Shown in pieces: positions 53,481 to 62,376 of a DNA stretch of 64,000 bases. The stretch comes from an uncultured Spirochaetales bacterium (lineage in GTDB: Bacteria; Spirochaetota; Spirochaetia; Sphaerochaetales; Sphaerochaetaceae). The DNA is taken from the NCBI GenBank assembly GCA_934271365.1, contig CAKQRI010000001.1, positions 160,910 through 224,909 of the forward strand. Direction: 5' to 3'. Under the pieces are notes generated by a model. It was given only the letters and a program-made list of their open reading frames with translations, ran no database searches and was not told where the DNA came from. The translations under genes and the position numbers were made by a program. Each line of letters begins with the position of its first letter. The stretch's first letter is position 1.

Positions 53481-54875
53481 TTACTCTGGTGCTTTCAGGT
53501 TCTTGATATCTATAGGGCTTATTATCCTCTTCTTCTTTTTCATCGGAAAACCGAGCGCATATAGTGGATAGGTTTCGAATCCTTCGCCACTGCCGATATT
53601 TGCATCAGCAATTTTGTATGCAGGATGAAATCCAAACCGCTTTGGATTTGCAATTACGAATTTCATGCTTGTTGCTCTGTTATTTGATGATTTGCATTCA
53701 ATTATGCATACCTTTTCATCTGATTCAAAAAGGAAATCCAGTTCTGGTGATCCACTTGGATGATGGTAGTAGTACAGATTACTTTCATTATTGGAAAATG
53801 AAGAAGCAACCATATTCTCTGCAATTGCACCTTTATATGCACCTAGGCTTCCTGAGCGGATTTTCTCTGGGACATCTTCTCCTATCTGTGAGATCAATAA
53901 GCCTGTATCTGCATAGAATATCTTGAATTCTGTCTTTATCTTTGCACTTTCAAGAGGATATGTGAGTTCTCTTGTATTATATGCACGGATAATAAGCCCC
54001 ACATCTTCAAGATACTGAAGTCCTTCCTCTTTTTCTGGAGATTTTCCCTTCACATCAACAAGGCTATATTGGAATTTTTTATATTCCTTTGAAAGCTGGG
54101 CAGGAATGGAATCAAGGCATGCTTCAGCTCTCAGCTTCAGTGTTTCATTGATTCTGTCATTTCCATTTGGATCCTTATACCTGCCAAAGTCATCTTTTAT
54201 TGATTCCAGTATTCTTCTCTGATTCTCTCGAACCTGATTCAGATCATAATTTTCCAGAAAATTCACAACTACTTCAGGCATGCCACCTACAATGAGATAT
54301 TGCAGATACAGATCTCTCATGGCCATATGGACCGTGTCGTCTATTTTCTTCTTTTCACTGATGCATTTCTCGATGTAGCTGATGACGCTATCATCAATTC
54401 CTGTGTTTATAATGAATTCTCTGAAAGATAGCGGATGCATAGTCATATGCTCTTCATATCCTACTGGGATTCCTCTTGTATAAGGGCTTCTGAAGCCTTT
54501 TACACCAAGAAAGCTTCCTGTAGCAATCACATCATATCTGCCATCAATGTCCCAGTATTTAAGAGAACTCCTTGCATTAGGACAATCCTGTATCTCATCA
54601 AGAATCAGCAGCGTTTTGCCTGCTATGAAATGAGCAGATGGGTCGGATGCTGTTATTGCAAGCACCATCTGATTCACATCAAAATCTCCATCAAATGCTT
54701 TGTGGATTCTTCTGCTTGATCTGAGATCAATGTATACAGAATTCTCATAAAAGGCTTTACCGAATTCTTTTACGATATATGTTTTTCCTGTCTGCCTCAG
54801 TCCTTTTATTACAAGAGGATGATGCTCTCGCTCTTTCCATCTGATTAGGTCCTCCAATATATCTCTTTTTAGCAT
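53481..54875 (-). CDS. AAA+ ATPase with DUF4143 domain
   Basis: A 464-residue ATPase. Walker A KGLRQTGKTYIVKEF, Walker B LLILDEIQDCPNARSS, then IATGSFLGVKG. The C-terminal DUF4143 domain shows SPELDFLFES and VCIIECKSSNN. Related to the 43.3 kb gene by family but not a recent copy. The ATG at 54875 has an AAAGGA ribosome site contained in one arm of a small inverted repeat. Stand-alone gene with a terminator at its 3' side. Confidence 0.88.
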   Translation of the reverse strand: MLKRDILEDLIRWKEREHHPLVIKGLRQTGKTYIVKEFGKAFYENSVYIDLRSSRRIHKAFDGDFDVNQMVLAITASDPSAHFIAGKTLLILDEIQDCPNARSSLKYWDIDGRYDVIATGSFLGVKGFRSPYTRGIPVGYEEHMTMHPLSFREFIINTGIDDSVISYIEKCISEKKKIDDTVHMAMRDLYLQYLIVGGMPEVVVNFLENYDLNQVRENQRRILESIKDDFGRYKDPNGNDRINETLKLRAEACLDSIPAQLSKEYKKFQYSLVDVKGKSPEKEEGLQYLEDVGLIIRAYNTRELTYPLESAKIKTEFKIFYADTGLLISQIGEDVPEKIRSGSLGAYKGAIAENMVASSFSNNESNLYYYHHPSGSPELDFLFESDEKVCIIECKSSNNRATSMKFVIANPKRFGFHPAYKIADANIGSGEGFETYPLYALGFPMKKKKRIISPIDIKNLKAPE

Positions 54876-54880
54876 ATTTA

Positions 54881-54903
54881 ATCCTTTATATTTAAAAAAG
54901 GAT
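54881..54903 (-). promoter_or_regulatory. Hairpin covering the ribosome site of the ATPase gene
   Basis: ATCCTTT (54881-54887) and AAAGGAT (54897-54903) are exact inverted repeats. Read on the minus strand, the arm nearest the gene is AAAGGAT, which contains the ribosome site about six bases before the ATG; the stem would hide it. Confidence 0.5.
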
Positions 54904-55064
54904 AAATGAGATATGGATATTTTTCAAAGGTTTAATAAGATTATTTTGGTCATTTTTAAGATGATAATAGCTTCAATTTTAGGCATTTTTCAAAAGATAA
55001 ATGGTTTAGAAAACTTAATTCATAAATACTTGTGATTTATAAGTGCTATGATATAATAATCCTG

Positions 55065-55403
55065 ATGATAATAAGCAATGTTTTAAATGATTTTCAGGTG
55101 CTATCTGAAATAGCAGAACGGCTAAGGAATGCCCGTCTTCAGAAAGAATATACCCAAGCAGAATTAGCAGAGCTTTCCGGTGTTTCCAAGGGAACGGTTG
55201 AGAATCTGGAAAAGGGAGAAAGCATACAGCTTTCAAATCTTATAAAGATACTCAGAGCTCTTGGATATATGGATATGCTTAATAATCTTATTACTAGTGA
55301 GCAGGACTATGATGTTTTATGCGAAAAGCATCCAAAGAAAAGACAGCGCATTAGGAAAACAAAGAAGTCAGAAGCGGATTACAGATGGCATTATGAAGAG
55401 TAG
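55065..55403 (+). CDS. Xre-family transcriptional regulator
   Basis: A 112-residue protein with a helix-turn-helix in residues about 18-72 (EYTQAELAELSGVSKGTVENLEKG) and a basic C-terminal tail (KKRQRIRKTKK). The layout is like the antitoxin/regulator HipB or like spirochaetal Xre proteins that precede HipA genes, but no hipA follows. The ATG at 55065 is chosen; an upstream in-frame ATG at 55032 adds a hydrophobic start. It may act on the next gene or be an orphan. Confidence 0.75.
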   Translation: MIISNVLNDFQVLSEIAERLRNARLQKEYTQAELAELSGVSKGTVENLEKGESIQLSNLIKILRALGYMDMLNNLITSEQDYDVLCEKHPKKRQRIRKTKKSEADYRWHYEE

Positions 55404-55454
55404 CTGATTGAGTTCATTACTGTTTAGACATGGATAAAGCATAGGAGAATGATC

Positions 55455-56855
55455 ATGAGAATATCTGATGAAGAAGACCAGATGATTGAGTTCTAAGAAT
55501 CATGGAATAGTACAGAGCTGCTTAAGTGGATATGCGGATTTGCAAATGCAAAAGGTGGCAGAATGTATATTGGAGTACGTGATGATGGAGAAGTTATAGG
55601 TCTTTCAAATAGTAAGAAGCTTATGGAGGATATTCCCAATGCCATCGTAAGTGCCTTTGGCATGTATGATGCAGAAGTGAATCTCAAAAGGGATGAAGAA
55701 AGAAAGTATATAGAAATTATAATTCCTAAAAGCAATGTAGTTTTGGATTATAAAGGAGTTCCTTATATTAAAATAGGAACAACATTGCAGATTATGAAAG
55801 GTGAAGCCTTCAGGCAATCTGTGTTGAGTAGAGGAAGCCTTTCTTGGGATGCATATCCTGTTGATGGTGTAAGTATAGATGATTTATATGAGGAGAGTTT
55901 TGATGTATTCAGAGAAGAAGCTGTAAAAACAAATGCCCTTTCAGGGGTGAATCTTGAAGATAGATTATCTATCCTTAATGAATTGGAACTTATGAGTGAT
56001 GGAAAACTGACAAGAGCTGCTGTGTTATTATTCCACTCAAAACCTTATAAGATATTCCCAGGGGCTTATATCCAGATTGGAAGATTTGCTAGTGATGCAG
56101 ATATTCTTTATCAAGATGAGATAAAAGGCTCTTTGATGACATTGGGCAAATCTATTTTCAGAGCATTAGATACAAATTATAAATACAATCTGATTTCATA
56201 TGATAAGACGACTAGGAATGAGACTCCGCCGTATCCTGATATTGTTATAAGGGAAGCAATATATAACAGCCTTATGCATTGTGACTGGTCTTCATGCCAG
56301 CCTATTACAATTAAGGTATTTGATTTAAAGATGGAAATCAGCAACCGATCTGTACTTCCTCAGGATTGGACGATAAAGCATCATAATTCAATGCACATCA
56401 ACCCTCTCATTTCAAATGCGTTTAAGAATGCTGGTTTTGTAGAAAAGTTTGGTACAGGGATTCCGAAGATGATCGATGCATGCAGAAAATATGGGAATCC
56501 AGAGCCTGATTTCACTGTTTATGATAAAAGTATTTCTCTGATATTAAAGCCATCTGAAAAATATCTGGCACTTGTAAAAAAACTATACGGAGAAGATGTC
56601 GGAGAAAATGTCGGAGAAAATGCTTCTTTTTACATGCCTTGCAGGATAAGCAAGAATGCTAAGGAACGCAGGGCTAGGATTGTTTCGATGATAAGAGAAA
56701 AACCTGAAATTACAGCAGGTGAAATTGCAATAATGCTTGAAGTATCTGCAAGAACTATAGAAAGAGATCTTAATTGGCTTAAAGAAGGATGCATCATTAA
56801 ACGGCAGGGTGGAGCAAAAAGCGGAATCTGGATTGTTGAAAAGGAAATGTTTTGA
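55455..56855 (+). pseudogene. AlbA_2-domain (Schlafen-like) ATP-binding regulator with one nonsense codon
   Basis: An AGGAG ribosome site at 55443 precedes the ATG at 55455. The frame reads MRISDEEDQMIEF, TAA (55494-55496), then ESWNSTELLKWICGFANAKG and continues without break for about 450 residues. Relatives have EFKESW at this point, so a single AAA to TAA change stopped the gene. Later parts are intact: the AlbA_2 fold, an ATP-binding C-terminal half with YPDIVIREAIYNSLMH and FGTGIPKMIDAC, and a final winged helix (ITAGEIAIMLEVSARTIERDL). A short DVGENVGEN repeat precedes the last domain. Restart at 55563 would lose part of the AlbA_2 fold. Confidence 0.75.
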
Positions 56856-57011
56856 TCTGGTTATCCATGTTTTGAGTGCAGGTAAGGAACCAGATAAGCT
56901 GTAATTGATGATTGTTGGTTAGCTTTGACAAACTTTTGGGTTTTTATAACAGATTTCAGATTGATGAAGCTCAATGAAAAGCGGTACCATTTAAGGGAAA
57001 TGGAGTTAAAT

Positions 57012-58001
57012 ATGAAAAAAGCAGTCTCATTTTTATTGATTCTATTGATTGCGGTCTCTCTCTTTGCACAGGGAGCTAAAGAGGGAAGCGGTATTACCTC
57101 TTCTCCTTTTTCCAATACAGAAGTGCGTGTTGTAGCACTTAAGGGCCCTACAGCAATGGGAATGGTTGAGCTTATGGATAAAGCATCAGTTGGTGCAGTG
57201 GATGGCAATTCCTATACATTCTCTCTTGAAGCAGCACCAGATGCTGTTGTTCCTCAGCTTGTTAAAGGCACTGTGGATATCGCAGCAATTCCTGCAAATC
57301 TTGCTTCTGTTGTATACAACAACACAGGAAAGGTTGAGGTTCTGGGAATCAACACACTTGGCGTCCTATATATCTGCGGATTCGGAGATGGAGCAATAAC
57401 AAGCGTTGATGATGTAAAAGGAAAGACGATATATGCATCAGGAAAGGGCTCTACTCCTCAGTATGCACTTGAGACAATCCTCTCATCCCTTGGTCTTGTA
57501 GATGGCAGGGATATATTTGTTGAATGGAAGAGCGAACATGCTGAATGCGTTGCAGCGCTTGTCGCCTCAAATGGCAGTGCTCTTGCTATGCTTCCTCAGC
57601 CTTTTGCAACAACTGCTATGGTTCAGAATAAGGATATACATATCCTGTATGATCTCAATGATGCATGGGAGAGCATTTCAGGAACACCTCTTGTCACAGG
57701 CGTTGTAGTCGCAACTAAGGAGTTTGCAGATAATAACAGAGATGCTGTGGATTCATTCCTGAATAGCTATAAAGAAAGTGTGGATTTCGTTAATTCAAAT
57801 ACAGCTGAAGCTGCGGCTCTAATCGAGAAGTATGGAATAATAAAGGCTGCAGTGGCTGCAAAGGCACTTCCATATTGCAATATCACACTGATAACAGGAG
57901 ATGAGCTCAAGAGCACGCTCTCTGTATATCTTGAAGCTTTATATGCTCAGAATCCGAAGAGCATCGGAGGAAAGCTCCCTCTTGAAGAGTTCTATTACTA
58001 A
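57012..58001 (+). CDS. ABC transporter substrate-binding protein (NMT1/THI5-like)
   Basis: A 329-residue secreted protein. The signal peptide ends in VSLFAQGAKEG. The mature part (VRVVALKGPTAMGMVEL, LVKGTVDIAAIPANLASVVYNN, GKTIYASGKGSTPQYALE) is of the NMT1/TauA-like binding fold, which includes carriers of thiamine or pyrimidine precursors, riboflavin, nitrate and sulfonates. The ATG at 57012 follows GGAG by six bases. First gene of a three-gene importer. No riboswitch is seen upstream, so the ligand is open. Confidence 0.85.
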   Translation: MKKAVSFLLILLIAVSLFAQGAKEGSGITSSPFSNTEVRVVALKGPTAMGMVELMDKASVGAVDGNSYTFSLEAAPDAVVPQLVKGTVDIAAIPANLASVVYNNTGKVEVLGINTLGVLYICGFGDGAITSVDDVKGKTIYASGKGSTPQYALETILSSLGLVDGRDIFVEWKSEHAECVAALVASNGSALAMLPQPFATTAMVQNKDIHILYDLNDAWESISGTPLVTGVVVATKEFADNNRDAVDSFLNSYKESVDFVNSNTAEAAALIEKYGIIKAAVAAKALPYCNITLITGDELKSTLSVYLEALYAQNPKSIGGKLPLEEFYY

Positions 58002-58743
58002 TAAAAAGAATATTTTCAGGGCAGTATCCTTATTATTCTGGATACTGCTCTGGGCTTTGCTTTCTGTGCTGATAGATGAGGAGCTTTTCCTGCCTTCTCC
58101 TATCCGTGTATGTTCGGCTCTGGTCAGTTTATTAGGAGAGCAGGCATTCTGGAGAAGCATAGCATTCTCGCTTTCGAGAGTCACCGCCGGTCTTATCATC
58201 TCGCTGATTGCTGCTCTTGCATTCTCTGCTTTATCTTATCGGTTCAGGGTAGCTGAGATTCTTCTTGAACCGGCACTGAAGGTGATCAAGGCAACTCCTG
58301 TTGCCTCAATCGTCATACTCGTGCTCTTATGGATCAAGAGCCGGAACCTGAGCATTGTCATATCATTTCTGATGGTATTCCCGATAATCTACACAGCGCT
58401 TCTTGAAGGTCTTAAGGATATAGATAGCAATATCCTTGAAATGGCTGATGTATATAAAATACATGGGATGAAGAGAATCAGATACATCTATATCCCTTAT
58501 GTGATGCCTTTTTTCAGAACAGCACTGAATACAGGTCTTGGAATGGGATGGAAGAGCGCAGTTGCTGCAGAGGTCATTGCACTTCCTGCACATTCCATCG
58601 GCTCTGAGCTGTATCAGTCAAAAGTCTATTTTGATACGCCATCGCTATTTGCCTGGACTATCGTCATAGTGCTTCTAGCATTCCTGTTTGAAAGATTCTT
58701 CCTGCTTCTTCTTGAGCTTTTTGAAAGGAGGGCAATGAGATGA
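57982..58743 (+). CDS. ABC transporter permease (SsuC/TauC type)
   Basis: About 253 residues with six hydrophobic segments and the EAA-like loop EMADVYKIHGMKRIRYIYIPYVMP. The start is probably TTG at 57982, following GGAGGAAAG and overlapping the binding-protein gene by 20 bases; in-frame ATG codons further upstream lie deep in that gene. The architecture is that of nitrate/sulfonate/thiamine-precursor importers. Confidence 0.85.
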   Translation: MKSSITNKKNIFRAVSLLFWILLWALLSVLIDEELFLPSPIRVCSALVSLLGEQAFWRSIAFSLSRVTAGLIISLIAALAFSALSYRFRVAEILLEPALKVIKATPVASIVILVLLWIKSRNLSIVISFLMVFPIIYTALLEGLKDIDSNILEMADVYKIHGMKRIRYIYIPYVMPFFRTALNTGLGMGWKSAVAAEVIALPAHSIGSELYQSKVYFDTPSLFAWTIVIVLLAFLFERFFLLLLELFERRAMR

Positions 58744-59300
58744 TCCTTGATATTGAGAGAAAGGCCTTTGGCAGTAAGGTTATACTCCAGAACTTCCATC
58801 TTGCTCTTGAAAACAGAGGCGCACGCTATATTATTGAAGGCCCTTCCGGAGCAGGAAAGACCACGCTTCTGCGGATCATAGCAGGACTTGATAATGATTA
58901 TGAAGGAAGCCTTGAAGATCCGTTTCTGCATCCTATTGTCCTGTTTCAGGAAAACAGGATTATTGAATCTCTGTCTGTAGAATCAAATCTCAGAGCTGTA
59001 TCTGATGATAAGGACATGATTGAGCATGTTCTGGCCTCTTTATCTCTTGGTGGGGAGCTCCTGAGTACTGTCTCCTCTCTTTCCGGAGGGATGAAGAGAA
59101 GGGTAGCAATTGCCCGGGCATTGATATCTGATTATGATTCACTGCTGCTGGATGAGCCTTTCACAGGGCTTGATGAGTCTTTGATAGAGAGCGTTTCTGA
59201 GTTTATACTGGAAGAGGCAAAGAACCGTACTATCATAGTGGTAAGCCATGATAAAGCTGATGAAAGGCGCTTTAGTGCGCTTCCTATTACAATAGGCTGA
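58740..59300 (+). CDS. ABC transporter ATP-binding protein, short form
   Basis: A 186-residue ATPase, short for the family (usually about 240). Walker A EGPSGAGKTTLLRIIAG, Q-loop IVLFQENRI, signature LSGGMKRRVAIARAL, Walker B LLLDEPFTGLD and H-loop VSHD are all present, so it looks functional despite missing the C-terminal tail. It starts in an ATGA overlap with the permease stop and completes the importer. Confidence 0.9.
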   Translation: MILDIERKAFGSKVILQNFHLALENRGARYIIEGPSGAGKTTLLRIIAGLDNDYEGSLEDPFLHPIVLFQENRIIESLSVESNLRAVSDDKDMIEHVLASLSLGGELLSTVSSLSGGMKRRVAIARALISDYDSLLLDEPFTGLDESLIESVSEFILEEAKNRTIIVVSHDKADERRFSALPITIG

Positions 59301-59313
59301 AAGGAGTGATTAT

Positions 59314-61023
59314 ATGAGCGAAAAGCTTCCGAAATGGAATCTTGATTCTATCTATCCAGGCGTAAGGAGCCCAGAGTTCCTGAATGACATAAAAAGAAGC
59401 AAGGAGCTTGCATCTGAGCTTACAGCACTTGCCTCATCAGGAAAGGCATCCGTACTTGAGCTTATAGAGAAGAGTGATTATCTGACAGCTCTAGTTACCA
59501 CATATTATGCGTATGCATCATGCCTCTTATCTACAGATACCTCATCTCCGGATTATATTGCAGCTGTATCTATGGCTGAAGATGGGGTGATTGCTGCTAA
59601 TGAAGCAGAGAATAATATGGTCTATTTTCTGAGGAATAGAAGGAGCGAATTCTCTTCTCCAGAACTTGAGAAATACCATCTGAGACTCAAAGAGATAACT
59701 GAGATGCAGGATCATCAGATGTCACCTGAAGAGGAATCTCTTGCTAATGAGATGATGAAGGTGTCTGCATCAAGCTGGGAGAGGCTGCAGGCAGCTGTCA
59801 CATCATCGATATCAGATGGAGATAAGACGCTTATTGAGCTCAGGGGACTTGCGACAAACAGTGATAGAGCTGTGCGTAGGGATGCCTTTGAAAGAGAGGT
59901 AAGCATTCTGAAGGAGCATCAGGTTGCACTTGCAGCTGCTCTTAATGGCGTAAAGGGAACTGTCCTTATTCTGGAGAAGAGAAGAGGCTGGAAGGACCCA
60001 TTAGAGCGTTCTGCTTTCTCTTCCAGAATATCTATGAAAGCACTTGATGCTCTTATTGCGGCACTAGAGGAATCCCTTCCTGTATTCAGAAGCTATTTTG
60101 AAACAAAAGCAAAGCTTCTTGGTCTTGAGAAGATGTCATTCTATGACCTCTTTGCACCAGTTGGGAAAAGCACAAAGAGCTATACATTTGAAGAAGCTAA
60201 GGATATTGTCATCAGCTCTTATTCAGCATTCTCTCCAGAGATGGGTGACTTTGTAAGATCTGCATTTGAAAGAGGCTGGATTGATGCAGAGCCTCATAAA
60301 GGCAAAGTCGGCGGGGCATATGATACTGCATTCCCTCTCAGAGGTGAGTCGAGAGTGCTATGCAATTTCGATTCGTCTTATGATAGTGTCTCTACAATTG
60401 CACATGAGCTTGGCCATGCATATCACGATAGTGTGGTGAAGGATCTTCCTTCCTCTCTTGCTTCATATCCGATGACGCTAGCAGAGACAGCCTCTATATT
60501 CGGAGAGCAGATTATCTTCCAGGAAGTCCTTAAGAGTTCATCAAGGGATGAAGCCCTTCCTATTATAGAGAGCTTTGTTCAGTCAGCAGCTCAGGTATGT
60601 ATTGATATTCTCTCTAGATTCTATTTCGAGAGAAGCGCATTCAAGGCCAGAGAGGGCGGAGAGGTATCTGCTGATGAATATTGCCGCTTAATGCTGGATG
60701 CAGAAGAGAGAACATATGGAGATGCACTTTACGAAAAGCATCCTTATATGTGGGCTGTGAAGAGCCATTATTACAGTGCTGATTTCAGCTTCTATAACTA
60801 TCCATATGCATTTGGACAGCTATTTGCACTTGCGCTGTTCTCAACAAAGGATTCTTCTCCGGACTTCCCTGCAAGATATAAGAAGATCCTGTCTATTACA
60901 GGTTCAGAAGATGCTGTATCCGTAGCTAGAAGCGCAGGCTTTGATATTGAGAGCAAGGAATTCTGGCTTAGTGGGATAAGCGTTATTGCAGAGTATGCAG
61001 AGAGGCTGAAAGAGTGGCTGTAA
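59314..61023 (+). CDS. pepF: Oligoendopeptidase F (M3 metallopeptidase)
   Basis: Cytoplasmic zinc peptidase that cuts short peptides. The 569-residue protein has the active site HELGH at 364-368 and the third ligand Glu391 (TLAETASIFGEQ). Residues 1-200 form the helical N-terminal lobe. An AAAGGAG ribosome site precedes the ATG. It begins 13 bases after the ABC importer and overlaps the methyltransferase gene, so it is probably in the same transcript. Confidence 0.94.
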   Translation: MSEKLPKWNLDSIYPGVRSPEFLNDIKRSKELASELTALASSGKASVLELIEKSDYLTALVTTYYAYASCLLSTDTSSPDYIAAVSMAEDGVIAANEAENNMVYFLRNRRSEFSSPELEKYHLRLKEITEMQDHQMSPEEESLANEMMKVSASSWERLQAAVTSSISDGDKTLIELRGLATNSDRAVRRDAFEREVSILKEHQVALAAALNGVKGTVLILEKRRGWKDPLERSAFSSRISMKALDALIAALEESLPVFRSYFETKAKLLGLEKMSFYDLFAPVGKSTKSYTFEEAKDIVISSYSAFSPEMGDFVRSAFERGWIDAEPHKGKVGGAYDTAFPLRGESRVLCNFDSSYDSVSTIAHELGHAYHDSVVKDLPSSLASYPMTLAETASIFGEQIIFQEVLKSSSRDEALPIIESFVQSAAQVCIDILSRFYFERSAFKAREGGEVSADEYCRLMLDAEERTYGDALYEKHPYMWAVKSHYYSADFSFYNYPYAFGQLFALALFSTKDSSPDFPARYKKILSITGSEDAVSVARSAGFDIESKEFWLSGISVIAEYAERLKEWL

Positions 61024-62168
61024 GAATAGAGAAGCTTGTTGCAAATGGACTGGGACTTGCGCATGTAGATGGCAGAACAGCTCTAATCGGTAATTCTCTT
61101 CCTGGGGAGTCTGTAGTCACATCAGAGCTCAGGGAAGAGAAGGGAGTTCTCAGAGGAGATGCAGTTGATATCCTAGAGCCTTCTCCTCTGCGCATTTCCC
61201 CTATATGTCCTTACTATGGAATCTGCGGTGGATGTGACTTCCAGATTGTAAGTGAGAAGAGCAGTGCAGAGCTTAAAGAGGAGATTGTTAAGGATAATCT
61301 CAGCAGAATCGCACATTTAGAGACTCTTCCAGAATTCCTTTCTCCTGTATATGGCAATGCTCATGGCTATAGATCAAGAGCCCGCTTCCATGTTGATCTC
61401 AGGACTAAGAAGCGTGGCTTCCTTGCCTCTCGCAGCAACTCTATTGTAGAGATAGAGTCCTGCCCTGTACTTAATAAGGATCTTTCTGTTCTGCTGACAG
61501 GAAAGGATAATAGATTGTTCCAGGCGGCACGAAGTGCGATGTTTGAGAACCGTATCAGCCGCACAGGCTTTGCCGAGGTTGCTGCTTTTGCAGGAGATGA
61601 AGATATCTCGCTATCAGATAAAGCTGTCAGGATAACAGTAGGAAGCATTCCCTACTACGTATCATCACGTGTGTTCTTCCAGTCAAATCCTGTACTTCTT
61701 CCAACTCTCCTTGAATTTGTTAAAGCGAATGCAATAGGTGATGAGATCATGGACCTTTATAGCGGTGTTGGTACATTCTCAGCGGCCTTTGAAGGCTCTG
61801 GTAAGAAGATTTGGGCTGTCGAGAAGCAGAGAGAGTGCCTTATTCTTTCAAAGAAGAATGCACCGTCTGCAAGTTCATTCACCGGAGATGTAGCAGAATG
61901 GGGCCGTAAGATAGGGCGTCGTGTATCTACTGTTATCGTGGATCCTCCTAGAGTCGGACTTGGCGATGGGGTTCCAGAGATGATCTCATCATGGAATCCA
62001 GAGAGAATAATATATGTAAGCTGCAACAGCGTAACTCTTGCACGTGATCTTCCTCATTTTGTTGGATATTCAATTGACAAGGCCAGAGTATTCGATTTCT
62101 ATCCTGGAACAAGTCATATTGAGACAGTAGCTGTGATGTCAAGAGTTGCTGGAGATGGTTTGAAATAA
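61014..62168 (+). CDS. RNA uracil-5-methyltransferase (RlmD/TrmA family)
   Basis: SAM-dependent methyltransferase that makes 5-methyluridine in RNA. The 384-residue protein begins at a GTG overlapping pepF by 10 bases. Residues 1-60 resemble a TRAM-like segment. An iron-sulfur cluster site is visible: Cys65, Cys71, Cys74 and Cys150, as in RlmD. The catalytic domain has DLYSGVGTFSAAF, VDPPRVGLGDG and the nucleophile Cys in YVSCNSVTLARDL. Whether the target is 23S rRNA or tRNA is not settled. Confidence 0.92.
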   Translation: MAVRIEKLVANGLGLAHVDGRTALIGNSLPGESVVTSELREEKGVLRGDAVDILEPSPLRISPICPYYGICGGCDFQIVSEKSSAELKEEIVKDNLSRIAHLETLPEFLSPVYGNAHGYRSRARFHVDLRTKKRGFLASRSNSIVEIESCPVLNKDLSVLLTGKDNRLFQAARSAMFENRISRTGFAEVAAFAGDEDISLSDKAVRITVGSIPYYVSSRVFFQSNPVLLPTLLEFVKANAIGDEIMDLYSGVGTFSAAFEGSGKKIWAVEKQRECLILSKKNAPSASSFTGDVAEWGRKIGRRVSTVIVDPPRVGLGDGVPEMISSWNPERIIYVSCNSVTLARDLPHFVGYSIDKARVFDFYPGTSHIETVAVMSRVAGDGLK

Positions 62169-62376
62169 TGATTATTCCGTCATAAGAAAATATGTTGTGT
62201 TATCGAATCAGAACATCCAACACATACATTTTTCTATTTTGGAATTAATTTAATGGCAGTGGAATACCGTATAATTGGATGATCGGTATTGTTGTGTTTG
62301 TGATGGATAAGAAATATTTAGCTATTATTAGAGATTAGTGCTGATATCATTAAGATGTAAAATGGAGGAACTTCAT

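Noticed and set aside
56860..57010. Thiamine riboswitch ahead of the NMT1-type importer
   Set aside because: The conserved CTGAGA and related TPP-aptamer segments are not seen, so no riboswitch is called.
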